Shown: positions 35,514 to 45,600 of the stretch, piece by piece
Numbering within the stretch: the first letter of the stretch is position 1
How the letters are laid out: the number at the start of each line of letters is the position of its first letter
Assembly: GCF_001420595.1 (NCBI RefSeq)
Contig: NZ_LJIX01000006.1
Span: forward strand, 1,491,361 to 1,555,360
Source: Cytobacillus solani
GTDB taxonomy: Bacteria > Bacillota > Bacilli > Bacillales > Cytobacillaceae
Direction: 5' to 3'
DNA length: 64,000 bases
Program-made: the position numbers and the translations under genes
Notes under the pieces: model-generated
The model's database searches: none
Told to the model about the DNA's origin: nothing
The model's input: the letters and a program-made list of their open reading frames with translations, nothing else

Positions 35514-36503
35514 TCATTCAGGTAAAAATTCATTTGTAAAAGCTTTTTCAGCTTCTAATTTCTTATCAAGCAAACCGTTTTCGAACATCCAATCTGCATA
35601 GTTTTTCCAAACGTCTAGCTTTTGTTCACCCCATCTTGAGGCATCGTCTTGATAACGGGGAGCTAACCATTCCTGGCTTTTTTTCACAAGTTGTTCATCT
35701 AGATCGGGTGCGGCTTTTAATAGGATGTCTGCTGCTTCATTAGGGTTTTCGATTGTATAGCCATAACCTTTGGATGCCGCTTTAACAAAAGCTTTTACTA
35801 TTTCAGGATTGTTCTTAATCATTTTTTCATTTGTTGCTAGTACTGGGGTATAATAATCAAGCTTTTCGCTATAATCGGTTAAATAAACCATATTAATTTT
35901 TTCCCCGCGCAGCTCTGCCTCCACGCCTGTCCAGCCATAATAAATCCAAGCGAAATCAATATCGCGTTTAACAGCTGTGAAGAAATCGGCATCGCCCATA
36001 TTAACGATTGAAACATCTGCAACATTTGCCTTTTCGATTTTCATTAAAGAATCAAGAACGGATTTCTCAACAGGTGAGCCCCATCCCCCATATGTTTTTC
36101 CTGCAAAGTCTTTTGGTGATGTGATATTTTTTTCAGCAGGTGAAGCAAATCCAGAAGTATTATGCTGAATCACTGCGGCAACGGACACAAGAGGAACTCC
36201 TTGCACACGAGCTTGTGTGATACTTTCCTGATAACTTACCCCGAAATCAGCCTTTCCAGATGCAGTTAGCTGATCTGCACCAGCTTCACCAGGCATAATA
36301 ATTTCCACATCAAGGCCTTCTTCTTTAAAGTAACCTTTATCCTTGGCAACATATAAGCCAGTATGGTTCGTATTTGGTGTCCAATCAAGAACAACCGTAA
36401 CCTTTTCCAGGTCTTTTTTGTCCTTTTCCTTTGCTTGATCGTCGCCGCTGCTGCAGCCAGTAAGCAAGAGTGCGGAGCAAATGATTGTTATCCATTTCTT
36501 CAT
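35514..36503 (-). CDS. thiY: HMP-precursor substrate-binding lipoprotein (NMT1/THI5-like)
   Basis: 329 residues. Signal peptide with lipobox LLTGCSS, then an NMT1/THI5-like domain: VVLDWTPNTNHTGLYVAKDKGYF and PGEAGADQL. Captures a pyrimidine precursor outside the cell. The frame is open to 36611, but that part overlaps the riboswitch terminator; the ATG at 36503 has GGAGG eight bases upstream. First gene of the operon. Confidence 0.9.
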   Translation of the reverse strand: MKKWITIICSALLLTGCSSGDDQAKEKDKKDLEKVTVVLDWTPNTNHTGLYVAKDKGYFKEEGLDVEIIMPGEAGADQLTASGKADFGVSYQESITQARVQGVPLVSVAAVIQHNTSGFASPAEKNITSPKDFAGKTYGGWGSPVEKSVLDSLMKIEKANVADVSIVNMGDADFFTAVKRDIDFAWIYYGWTGVEAELRGEKINMVYLTDYSEKLDYYTPVLATNEKMIKNNPEIVKAFVKAASKGYGYTIENPNEAADILLKAAPDLDEQLVKKSQEWLAPRYQDDASRWGEQKLDVWKNYADWMFENGLLDKKLEAEKAFTNEFLPE

Positions 36504-36565
36504 CCTTTTAACCTCCAGGTAATTTATACTTATGTTCTCCAGAATGTATGGATTTTTTGCAAAAT

Positions 36566-36593
36566 AAAAACGCCCTTGGCATGAACCAGGGCG
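36566..36593 (-). terminator. riboswitch-controlled terminator
   Basis: Read on the minus strand: CGCCCTGG / CCAAGGGCG stem followed by TTTTTATTTTG, directly downstream of the TPP aptamer and upstream of thiY. Confidence 0.8.
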
Positions 36594-36627
36594 CATATAA
36601 ACTAAACACATCTATGTATTAGAATAT

Positions 36628-36712
36628 GTTCCCTCCGCTGGTATCAACCAGATCAGGTTCAAAGGGTTATCATCTCACTGATGAAATCTCAACCGATATA
36701 CGGTTCCCCCAC
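36628..36712 (-). promoter_or_regulatory. TPP riboswitch (THI box)
   Basis: On the minus strand the conserved elements are present in order: GGGGGAACC, CTGAT-type/TGAGAT segment, ACCCTTTGAACCTGATCTGG and ATACCAGCGGAGGGAAC. With the following terminator it should switch off the thi operon when thiamine pyrophosphate is plentiful. Confidence 0.95.
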
Positions 36713-36758
36713 ATTTTTAGCCTATTTAATTTGTCAAAAGCGTTTTTATTCCTAACCC

Positions 36759-36767
36759 ATTATAACA
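36759..36767 (-). promoter_or_regulatory. extended -10 promoter of the thi operon
   Basis: On the minus strand TGTTATAAT, an extended -10 (TGnTATAAT), about 45 bases before the aptamer. No strong -35. Confidence 0.5.
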
Positions 36768-36930
36768 GAAATGTTCTAATTGACTAGAAAAAAGTACTAA
36801 TTAAATATATCTAAATAGTCATTCCACTATTTTACTGCATTTCTATGGAAAAAATTGAGGTGTGGAGGTGTTTAGTTTTCTATGTTACGGTTATATACGT
36901 TGTTCATGCAAGAAAAAAGGAGGGGATTGA

Positions 36931-37530
36931 ATGAAGAAACTTGCAGCGGTTTTTGCAGGGTTCATGATGCTCTCATATCCGTTTTTCCAACCAGATAAAC
37001 ATTACACGTATGCTGAAACTTTAGATCATGTTGATATATATACGGTTCAAAAAGGTGATTCCCTTTTTGAGATTGGAATGAAATATGGAGTATCTGAAAT
37101 AGATGTAATGAAAATTAATCATAAAAAGTCAGAAAAAATCCGACCTGGTGAAAAGTTAATTTTACCAAAATCGATTTCAAAAGAAGAAAAGGATCTTCTT
37201 GCAAGACTTGTCCATGCTGAAGCAAAAGGGGAGCCTTATGCTGGGAAGGTTGCTGTTGCGCTAGTCGTTTTAAACCGAGTGGAAGACAATCGCTTTCCAG
37301 ATAAAATAAAAGATGTCATTTATGAAGATAGACAGTTTCAACCAGTGGATAATGGAGCTATTAATGAGCCTGCAGATAATAATTCTAAAAAAGCGGTCAT
37401 GGAGGCACTTGCTCTAGAAGGAAAAGGAAATGACTCCGTCTATTTTTTCAATCCTGACGAAACAAGCAGTACATGGTTAAGAGCACAAACAGTGACTGAA
37501 GAAATTGGAAATCATCGCTTTGCTAAATAG
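36931..37530 (+). CDS. LysM and SleB-type cell wall hydrolase
   Basis: 199 residues. Signal peptide (KKLAAVFAGFMMLSYPFF), one LysM domain at about 38-80 (YTVQKGDSLFEIGMKYG), then a Hydrolase_2/SleB catalytic domain (LLARLVHAEAKGEPYAGKVAVALVVLNRV, catalytic Glu in HAEAKGEP). Cleaves spore cortex or wall peptidoglycan; layout resembles YkvT. ATG after AGGAGGGG. Confidence 0.9.
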   Translation: MKKLAAVFAGFMMLSYPFFQPDKHYTYAETLDHVDIYTVQKGDSLFEIGMKYGVSEIDVMKINHKKSEKIRPGEKLILPKSISKEEKDLLARLVHAEAKGEPYAGKVAVALVVLNRVEDNRFPDKIKDVIYEDRQFQPVDNGAINEPADNNSKKAVMEALALEGKGNDSVYFFNPDETSSTWLRAQTVTEEIGNHRFAK

Positions 37531-37567
37531 GAACATCTCCAGTGTATTCGTGGAGATGTTCTTTTTT
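37531..37567 (+). terminator. rho-independent terminator
   Basis: Perfect 11-bp stem GAACATCTCCA / TGGAGATGTTC followed by TTTTTT. Confidence 0.85.
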
Positions 37568-37736
37568 GTAATCAGGAAGAGGTGCCATGATTATGATTCC
37601 AAGGGTAAGTGGAGAAATCGTCACCACGGTCATAAGAAGGATTGACATGTGCCCGACAAAGAGTGAAAAACAGGATACCGCGGTCACATGAGGTAGCACC
37701 AAGTGCCCAACATAGGCAAAACAAGCAAAACCTCGA
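37568..37736. other. intergenic segment with repeat-like composition
   Basis: Between the hydrolase terminator and the DUF1232 stop. It is richer in GC and less AT-skewed than other gaps, contains GAGGTGCC near one end and GGTAGCACC near the other, and has no convincing gene (a 35-codon frame after AGGAAGAGG exists on the plus strand). I suspect a dispersed repeat but have only one copy here. Confidence 0.3.
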
Positions 37737-38159
37737 TTACATTTGCTTGTTTTCTTCAGCATCAATGGGCTGATTCCGTTTCCAGCTCTTATATTTCTCC
37801 AATTCATCAGTAAGTTGTTTGATGGCAAATGCAATGACTGCCGCATCGTCAACAATGCCGAGACCAATCAAGAAATCCGGTATGATATCAATCGGAGAGA
37901 CAAAGTAAAGAATAGAAGCAATAATGAACAAGATGGATTTCTTTGATATTGCTCGATATTCTCCGCTTGACCAAGACTTAACAAGTTCAATAAGAAGCTG
38001 AAATTTCTCCCATACCCCGGCAAAAGATGCTTTATTCGCTTTTGCTTTCTTTTCAGTTTTTTTAAGTAAATGATTTGTTTCTTGAGGGTTATCTACATAT
38101 TTTTTTGCTTTTGAAAGAAATTTTCTATAGCCTGCTTCATAATTTTTTTCATCTGGCAT
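37737..38159 (-). CDS. DUF1232 (YkvA-type) membrane-associated protein
   Basis: 140 residues. DUF1232 core at about 60-105 with ILYFVSPIDIIPDFLIGLGIVDDAAV. Function unknown. ATG at 38159 has TTGGAGG eight bases upstream and is preferred over the in-frame codon at 38174. Follows the YfhP-like gene by 23 bases, so probably cotranscribed. Confidence 0.82.
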   Translation of the reverse strand: MPDEKNYEAGYRKFLSKAKKYVDNPQETNHLLKKTEKKAKANKASFAGVWEKFQLLIELVKSWSSGEYRAISKKSILFIIASILYFVSPIDIIPDFLIGLGIVDDAAVIAFAIKQLTDELEKYKSWKRNQPIDAEENKQM

Positions 38160-38182
38160 ATTGCTTTCCTCCAATTAAGTAA

Positions 38183-39052
38183 TTAGTTGTTTTTCTCGAT
38201 ATATTCAAATAAAAAGGATTGTCCATTTCGGTAAAACCGTGGATCGTATAAACCGATGCGATCGTCATCATCCACAAGGACAACAAATGGTGCCCAATCA
38301 TAAAGGGTTTTTGCTTCTGGGCGTTTATCAAATAGCATGTCCAAATTGGCGTCTTCAGATGAATGCAATACATACTGCTCCCTTTTCTTTTGAAATAGAC
38401 TATCAGAAAAAATCGACACTTCCTCATCCTTTTTAGTAATTACAGAATAGGTCCAAGGAATAAAGCCAGCGGATAGTGCCACTTGATCATAATTTTCATC
38501 GTATTGGCTGTAAATAAAAACTCCTTGTATGGTTTGTACCATAAAGTGAAGGATGATAAACATCCAAGCCATTCTAAAATATAATGGGGATTTTGTTCTT
38601 TTCCTTTTTGAAAAGATATAGGCTATTCCCATAATCATCCATAATACGAAATCAACAATGGGGATCGTTCCAAATGTCATTCTTATGGATGAAACAGGTT
38701 CTAAATAACCTGTTCCCCACGCGTTAAATAGATCGCTAGTAGTATGAATGATGACTGCAAGCCAGCCGAGAAAAAACAGTTTGATATCCTTAACCTTAAA
38801 CAATAGTAGACAGAGGAGTGAAAAAAATAGTGCCCATAAAGGGGTGAGAAAAATGGAGTGTGTAATTCCTCTATGCCACATTTGATACATACCTTCAGTA
38901 TCCCAAAAGCTGGAAACAACATCTATATCCGGAATTAGACTTGCACCAACCGCAGTTACAAGATAGGCTTGTTTATGCTTTTTATCTAGTTTCTTTTTAT
39001 CAACAGTTCCGTATAAAGTAAGCCCAAATAAAGTATGGGTAATGGAATCCAA
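38183..39052 (-). CDS. membrane-bound metal-dependent hydrolase, YfhP/DUF457-like
   Basis: 289 residues. N-terminal SITHTLFGLTLYG with metal-type histidines, then WHRGITHSIFLTP and HTTSDLFNAWG, all characteristic of the YdjM/YfhP (DUF457) family; about four to five membrane helices, then a soluble C-terminal part of about 100 residues. TTG start after GGAGGTGC. Substrate unknown. Confidence 0.82.
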   Translation of the reverse strand: MDSITHTLFGLTLYGTVDKKKLDKKHKQAYLVTAVGASLIPDIDVVSSFWDTEGMYQMWHRGITHSIFLTPLWALFFSLLCLLLFKVKDIKLFFLGWLAVIIHTTSDLFNAWGTGYLEPVSSIRMTFGTIPIVDFVLWMIMGIAYIFSKRKRTKSPLYFRMAWMFIILHFMVQTIQGVFIYSQYDENYDQVALSAGFIPWTYSVITKKDEEVSIFSDSLFQKKREQYVLHSSEDANLDMLFDKRPEAKTLYDWAPFVVLVDDDDRIGLYDPRFYRNGQSFLFEYIEKNN

Positions 39053-39269
39053 CGGAGCACCTCCAAATCGAAAAGTTTTGTCTATACTTAGTATAGTTCA
39101 TGAACCTTCTTGAAAAAAAGCAATACGATGTGTAAATGCAGCATTGCAATCTTTTTTTCAGAGCGATAAAATGAAAGGTATGATTAAATTGAGAATTCCT
39201 TCAGCGTAATATTCAAATTGCGCTGATAGGTAATTTGCGATAAATTTGAGAGTCAGCGAGGAATTAACA

Positions 39270-40850
39270 ATGGCAAAAAAGTTTGAAGAAGAAGTTTTAT
39301 CACGCCGGACATTTGCAATTATTTCCCACCCGGATGCAGGTAAAACGACATTAACAGAAAAATTGCTCCTTTTCGGAGGCGCTATTCGGGATGCAGGAAC
39401 GGTAAAGGGAAAGAAGACCGGAAAATATGCGACTAGTGACTGGATGGAAATTGAGAAACAAAGAGGAATCTCAGTAACCTCCAGTGTGATGCAGTTTGAT
39501 TATAATGGTGCGCGGGTCAATATTCTTGATACACCAGGACACCAAGACTTTAGTGAAGATACGTATCGGACTTTAACTGCTGTAGACAGTGCGGTCATGA
39601 TTATCGATTCTGCAAAAGGGATTGAGGAGCAAACGCTTAAGCTCTTTAAAGTATGCCGAATGAGAGGCATTCCTATTTTTACCTTCATTAATAAATTGGA
39701 TCGACAAGGGAAGACACCATTAGAACTTCTTGCAGAGCTTGAAGAGGTGATGGGGATTGAATCGTATCCGATGAATTGGCCAATTGGAATGGGCAAGGAA
39801 TTCCTGGGGATTTATGATCGTTTTAATAATCGAATTGAGCAATTCCGTGTAGATGAAGATATGCGCTTTATTACATTAAATGAAGACGGTGAAATTCAAG
39901 GGGAGCATGCTTTGAAGGATTCAGGTCTGTATGAGCAAACTCTTGAGGAAATCATGCTTTTGAATGAAGCTGGCAATGAGTTTTCTAAAGAAAGAATTGC
40001 AGAAGGGGAACTAACGCCTGTATTCTTTGGAAGTGCGTTAACAAACTTTGGTGTACAGACATTTTTAGAGTCGTATTTGCAATTTGCGCCAGCGCCACAG
40101 CCGCGAAATTCAACAGCTGGTGAAATTGATCCACTATCAGATAATTTCTCAGGATTTATTTTTAAGATTCAAGCGAACATGAATCCAGCTCATAGAGATC
40201 GAATTGCATTCCTAAGAATTTGTTCAGGTCAGTTTGAACGCGGCATGACCGTAAATATTCCGAGAACTGGGAAGCAAATTAAGCTTGCCCAATCCACTCA
40301 GTTTATGGCTGATGATAGAAGTACGGTTGATCTTGCTGTAAGCGGGGATATCATTGGTATTTATGATCCGGGAACATACCAAATTGGGGATACACTAACT
40401 TCAGGTAAGGAAAGTTTCCAATTTGACCGCTTGCCACAATTTACGCCGGAGCTCTTCGTCAGGGTTTCTGCGAAGAATGTCATGAAGCAAAAGCACTTCC
40501 ATAAGGGGATTCAGCAGCTTGTACAAGAAGGTGCGATTCAGCTTTATAAAACGGTAAAAACGGAGGATCTTTTGCTTGGTGCAGTTGGCCAGCTTCAATT
40601 TGAAGTATTTGAGCATCGAATGAAAAATGAATACAACACAGAAGTATATATGGAAAGAATTGGTTCGAAAATTGTCCGTTGGGTTGAAGGGGATGAGGTA
40701 AGTGAAAACCTCTCCAGTTCCCGAAGTCTTCTTGTTCATGATCGTTATGATAAAAAAGTATTCTTATTCGAAAATGATTTTGCACTAAGATGGTTCCAAG
40801 ATAAAAATCCAGATGTTAAATTATATAATCCAATGGATTCAGAATATTAA
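39270..40850 (+). CDS. prfC: peptide chain release factor 3
   Basis: 526 residues. Translational GTPase: P-loop SHPDAGKTT, switch [14 protein letters not shown] and later domains with [16 protein letters not shown]3 recycles RF1 and RF2 from the ribosome after peptide release. The ATG at 39270 ([15 protein letters not shown]) has AGCGAGGA upstream; the open frame extends to 39246. Single gene with two terminators after it. Confidence 0.95.
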   Translation: MAKKFEEEVLSRRTFAIISHPDAGKTTLTEKLLLFGGAIRDAGTVKGKKTGKYATSDWMEIEKQRGISVTSSVMQFDYNGARVNILDTPGHQDFSEDTYRTLTAVDSAVMIIDSAKGIEEQTLKLFKVCRMRGIPIFTFINKLDRQGKTPLELLAELEEVMGIESYPMNWPIGMGKEFLGIYDRFNNRIEQFRVDEDMRFITLNEDGEIQGEHALKDSGLYEQTLEEIMLLNEAGNEFSKERIAEGELTPVFFGSALTNFGVQTFLESYLQFAPAPQPRNSTAGEIDPLSDNFSGFIFKIQANMNPAHRDRIAFLRICSGQFERGMTVNIPRTGKQIKLAQSTQFMADDRSTVDLAVSGDIIGIYDPGTYQIGDTLTSGKESFQFDRLPQFTPELFVRVSAKNVMKQKHFHKGIQQLVQEGAIQLYKTVKTEDLLLGAVGQLQFEVFEHRMKNEYNTEVYMERIGSKIVRWVEGDEVSENLSSSRSLLVHDRYDKKVFLFENDFALRWFQDKNPDVKLYNPMDSEY

Positions 40851-40856
40851 TATGAA

Positions 40857-40887
40857 AACGGCTCCTGTATAGGAGTCGTTTTTTTTG
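40857..40887 (+). terminator. rho-independent terminator of prfC
   Basis: AACGGCTCCT / AGGAGTCGTT stem with loop GTAT, followed by eight T. Confidence 0.85.
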
Positions 40888-40905
40888 CAATTAACTTGGT
40901 TAGTG

Positions 40906-40940
40906 AATAATCACGGTGTTAATGAGCCGTGATTATTTTT
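40906..40940. terminator. second terminator hairpin
   Basis: Perfect 11-bp stem AATAATCACGG / CCGTGATTATT then TTT. Backs up the prfC terminator. Confidence 0.65.
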
Positions 40941-40982
40941 ATCTCCAAAAAGAAGCAAGAGTGTATTTTTTAATGGTGTCCA

Positions 40983-41011
40983 TTGACAATTCCTATTAAA
41001 AATAATATAGT
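40983..41011 (+). promoter_or_regulatory. promoter of nhaC
   Basis: TTGACA at 40983-40988, 17-base spacer, TATAGT at 41006-41011, inside an AT-palindromic stretch. Confidence 0.6.
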
Positions 41012-41116
41012 AATATTATATTATTTCACTTTAACGCTAAAAAGCGTCTAAGTAAAATAGTAATTAAATAGAATCGCAGAATAAATGCTGCGTTTACAAC
41101 AAGAGGAGGAATTCAT

Positions 41117-42511
41117 ATGCAGCATGAACGGCCAAAATTAACGATTAGACCGTTGGAAGCACTTATTATTACACTTATCCTATTAGGTGGAATCAGTTAC
41201 GCAATTATTTTTACTGGAGTAGTTCCCCATGTTCCAATTGTGTTAGCTGTTATTTGTTTAATCGCATATGGACTGATCAAACGTGTAGCCATTAAGGACT
41301 TAGAAGATGGGCTTGTTGATGGAGCAAAATCCGGTCTTGGTGCCGTATTTATCTTCTTCTTTATTGGAATGTTAATCAGCAGCTGGATGGCAAGCGGGAC
41401 GATCCCGACATTTATATATCTTGCCTTAGAAGTTGTTAATGGAAAGTTCTTTTATGCCATTGCTTTTATTGTTTCTTCAATCATTGGTTTAAGTGTTGGC
41501 AGTTCGCTAACAACGGCAGCTACCATTGGTGTTGCTTTCATGAGTGTAAGCTCAGCACTCGGACTGTCGGAAGCGATTACGGCTGGAGCGATCATTTCTG
41601 GAGCTTTTTTCGGTGATAAAATGTCTCCGCTATCAGATACAACGAGTCTTGCCTCGATGATTGTTAAGGTTGATATTTTTGAACATATAAAAAATATGGC
41701 TTGGACGACAGGACCAGCTTTTGGAATAACGCTCATCCTATTTGCTTTTTTATCGCCAACTGAAGCCTCAGCAAGCTTTGAAATGATTCGTACGCTAAAA
41801 GCTAGGCTTATTGAGCTTGAGTTTGTTCATTGGTATTCTTTAATTCCTTTTATTCTATTAACATTTCTCGCGATAAAAAGAATCTCTGCGATTATCACTC
41901 TTTCATCAAGCATTTTAGCTGCATTGGTGATTAGCTTCTTCGTACAAAATGATTTAAGTGTTGAGAAAGTGATGAATTTATTATTTTTCGGTTTTAAATC
42001 AGATACTGGAGTAGAAGAAATCGATTCCCTTTTAACGAGGGGCGGGATGGAAAGTATGATGTTCTCCATTTCCTTAGTTTTATTAGCTCTTTCCATGGGT
42101 GGTCTCCTTTTTAAACTAGGGATTTTACCTGCCCTTTTGGAGGGCATAAAGGGATTGTTAAGTAAACAATCATCATTAATTTCTGCAACAGCTGGAACTG
42201 CAATTGGGATCAATTTTCTTCTTGGAGAACAATATCTTTCCATATTATTAACAGGAAATGCTTTTCAGGAATCATATGATAAGGCAGGTCTTGAACGGAA
42301 AAATTTATCGAGAGTGCTTGAGGATGCGGGAACAGTTATTAATCCATTGGTCCCTTGGAGTGTTTGTGGTGTTTTCCTAACAGGGGTTTTAGGTGTAGCA
42401 ACAATCGACTATTTGCCATTCACCTTTTTCTGTTTACTGTCTCCTATATTAACAGTTGGATTCGGGTTAACCGGCTTCACAATTACAAAAAGTGCAAAGG
42501 CTGCAGCATAA
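41117..42511 (+). CDS. nhaC: Na+/H+ antiporter NhaC
   Basis: 464 residues, about eleven to twelve membrane helices. NhaC-family features: GAKSGLGAVFIFFFIGMLIS, SLTTAATIGVAFMSVSSALG, GAFFGDKMSPLSDTT, and the late GTVINPLVPWSVCGVF. Exchanges cytosolic sodium for protons (some relatives exchange malate/lactate). ATG after GAGGAGG. Confidence 0.92.
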   Translation: MQHERPKLTIRPLEALIITLILLGGISYAIIFTGVVPHVPIVLAVICLIAYGLIKRVAIKDLEDGLVDGAKSGLGAVFIFFFIGMLISSWMASGTIPTFIYLALEVVNGKFFYAIAFIVSSIIGLSVGSSLTTAATIGVAFMSVSSALGLSEAITAGAIISGAFFGDKMSPLSDTTSLASMIVKVDIFEHIKNMAWTTGPAFGITLILFAFLSPTEASASFEMIRTLKARLIELEFVHWYSLIPFILLTFLAIKRISAIITLSSSILAALVISFFVQNDLSVEKVMNLLFFGFKSDTGVEEIDSLLTRGGMESMMFSISLVLLALSMGGLLFKLGILPALLEGIKGLLSKQSSLISATAGTAIGINFLLGEQYLSILLTGNAFQESYDKAGLERKNLSRVLEDAGTVINPLVPWSVCGVFLTGVLGVATIDYLPFTFFCLLSPILTVGFGLTGFTITKSAKAAA

Positions 42512-42534
42512 ATCGCTGCCTTTGTACTTTTTTT
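42492..42534 (+). terminator. terminator overlapping the nhaC stop
   Basis: GTGCAAAGGC / GCCTTTGTAC stem, T-run after; the stop codon of nhaC lies inside the loop. Confidence 0.8.
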
Positions 42535-42649
42535 GTTTTCATTAGGCTGGATATACTTGCATCAGGAAACGTCCTTTACTATAGTTAGAATAATAATGAT
42601 TTACATACAATGACATTTTTTCCAAAATGATCTCAAAAGGGGAACTGGC

Positions 42650-45600
42650 ATGAGAATGAGCAGCTTTTCGATAAAACGGCCAATTTTTACATTGGTGACC
42701 ATGTTCTTAATTCTGATTCTAGGAATAGTCTCTGTTTTAAATATCCCAATGAAGCTTATACCTGATATTAATCCGCCGGTAGGAGTTGTTGTGGCCACAT
42801 ATCCTGGTGCAAGCCCTGATGAAGTGGTAGAAAAGGTTACGAAGCCTTTGGAGGAAAGCCTAGCAACACTTCCAGGTTTAAAAACAATGACATCTTCATC
42901 ACAGGAAAGTGCAAACTTTATTCTCATGCAGTTTTCTTGGACGACTGATATTGATGAAATTCAAAATGAAGTCATCCAACGATTAGATCAAGCTATTATA
43001 CCAGATGATGCTGATCGTCCTCGCTTCCTAAAATTTGATCCTTCTCAGTTTCCTATCATTCAATTATCTTTAAGTGGAGAAAATAATTCACAAGTTTTGA
43101 GACAATTAGCAGACCAGCTTAAATTAGAATTGACAAAGGTCGAAGGTGTAGCAAGTGTTAACCTGTCTGGAACAGCGGTTAAGGAAGTCAGGGTAGAACT
43201 GGATCAAGGTAAACTTAAGGAATACGGGCTCAGTCAAGAGGATATCGTACATACGATTCAGGCCAATAATATTTCATTGCCTGGAGACACCATCTTAACG
43301 AACGGAAAAGAATTAACAACAAGGGTCATTAGCACGATCGACTCAATTACTACATTAAAAAACTTAACAGTTACTGTTAATCCAATGAATGGACAAAAAA
43401 TATCATTGCAAGAAGTTAGTAAGGTTGAATTGCTAAATCAGGATGATCGGACAATTACAAGAACAAACCAAGAACCAGCTGTTTTGTTAAGTGTCCTCCA
43501 GCAATCTGATGCGAATACTGCAGCGGTCTCCAAAGCATTTAAAGTTGAGCTTGAAAAACTGCTCGATAAAGAAAAATTCGCAGGTATTGATTACGATATA
43601 TTATTTGATCAAGGTGATTTTATTCAGCTTGCAATTGGGAATATCTCAAGTTCACTTATTCTCGGGGGACTTTTTGCGATGGTTGTACTTTTCTTCTTTT
43701 TAAGAAACGTAAAAAGTCCATTAATTATTGGAATATCAATTCCGTATTCTGTAATTTTTACTTTTGTGTTAATGTTTTTTTCCAACTTCACTTTAAATAT
43801 TATGACTTTAGGCGGTCTTGCCCTTGGTATAGGAATGCTTGTTGATAATGCAATTGTTGTTATAGAAAATATTTATCGTCATCTATCAATGGGAAAAGAT
43901 TCGAAGGAAGCAGCATTAGATGGAGCAAAAGAGGTTGGTGGTGCGATAACGGCTTCAACACTTACGACAATTGCTGTGTTTATACCTGTTGTATTTATTA
44001 CTGGAATTATTGGAGAACTCTTCACTTCGTTTGCGATGACCATCTCCTTTAGTTTATTTGCTTCATTAATTGTCGCTCTTACAGTTGTCCCAATGCTTGC
44101 CAGCCGCCTATTAAAAGCACCAGCTGCAAATTTTGAAGCAAAAAGGCAAGAATCGAAAGTAATGCTCATGCTTGAAAAAGCGGTAAAATGGTCATTGCAG
44201 CATCGTTTAGCTGTTATTCTCATCTCATTGCTGCTTTTTGGTGGGGGAGCGTACGGGTTAACGACGGTTGGTACTCAATTTCTGCCTAATACGGATGAAG
44301 GTTTTTTTAGTATTCGTGTAAAGCTTAAAAATGGCTCTGCTCTAACAGAAACGGAAAAAGTCATTTCTGCACTGGAAAAGGAACTTCAAAAGGAAGAGAA
44401 TGTTGAAACATATGTCAGTCTTGTTGGTACGACCCAGGAAGGATCATTCAGGGGATCAAGGAATGCCAATATTGCTGAACTCTACGTAAAAATGAAAAAA
44501 GTGGATAAACGGGATCAAACTACTTTTGAATTTGTTGATGAGGTGAAAAAGGAGATTGAACAGGCAGCACATAAAGCAAATGAAAGTACTGAAATATCGT
44601 TTAATCTGCAATCTTCAGCTGGAACATCGCCTAATACATTGACATTTAGTGTTAGAGATGTCGATGTAGATCGCCTTAATAAAAATGTAGAAAAAATATA
44701 CAACGAGTTAAATAAACTGGATGATACAACGGAATTATCAACGGATTTAATGGAAAAAGTGGAAGAGGTCAGAATTACTGTAGATCGTGAAAAAGCAATG
44801 GTACATGGGCTTCTTCCTTCACAAATAGCCATGATTGTAAACGATGTGACGAGGGGAAACCAATCAACACAAATGATTGATGACAATACAAATATTTATC
44901 AAGTAATTGTCGAGTACGACCGAGGAGTTACACAAAATCTAGACCAATTAAAAACACTGCTGATAAAAAAGCCAGATGGACAGTTTATACCTCTTGAGGA
45001 AGTAACAGTGATTGAGCAAGGGGAAGGGCCTGTAAGTATCCAGCGTATTAATCAGCAAAGTGCTGTACAATTTACATTGAAATATCGATCTTCCACAAAC
45101 TTAGGAGCAATTTCAAAAAAGGTAGATAAAGTAATAGAGGATCTAGGTCTATCTGAAGAAACAGATATTATCTTTAGTGGCGATCGTGAATTGCTTGAAT
45201 CCTCGATAGACGATATGTTCATGGCTTTTGTCCTAGCGATCATGTTTATCTATCTCGTCATGGCGGCACAATTCGAATCTTTAAAATACCCATTTGTTAT
45301 TATGTTTACAGTTCCGCTAATGATTATTGGTGTTTCTATCGCATTAACTGCGACACGAACGCCAATCGGAATAACAGCGATTATTGGCATAATCGTACTG
45401 GCAGGAATTGTTGTCAATAATGCGATAGTTATTGTAGATTACATTAATCAGAAGAAGGAGAGTGGTATAAAAACGTATGATGCAATCGTCATTTCCGTGA
45501 AAGATCGCGCAAGGCCGATTCTAATGACAGCTTTAACGACAATACTTGGCTTAATCCCGCTTGCGCTAGGCATCGGGGAAGGGACAGAAATAAATCAGCC

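Noticed and set aside
37523-37867. Minus-strand 114-codon frame overlapping the DUF1232 gene
   Set aside because: Its first part overlaps the well-supported DUF1232 gene in another frame, and its hydrophobic end is explained by purine-rich sequence on the other strand.
40983-41030. AT-rich palindrome before nhaC as a regulator site
   Set aside because: The symmetry (ATAATATA/TATTATAT) is low-complexity A/T sequence overlapping the promoter; no specific operator can be argued.
44515-44886. Minus-strand serine-rich frame inside the RND pump gene
   Set aside because: No ribosome site and fully overlaps a strongly supported gene.
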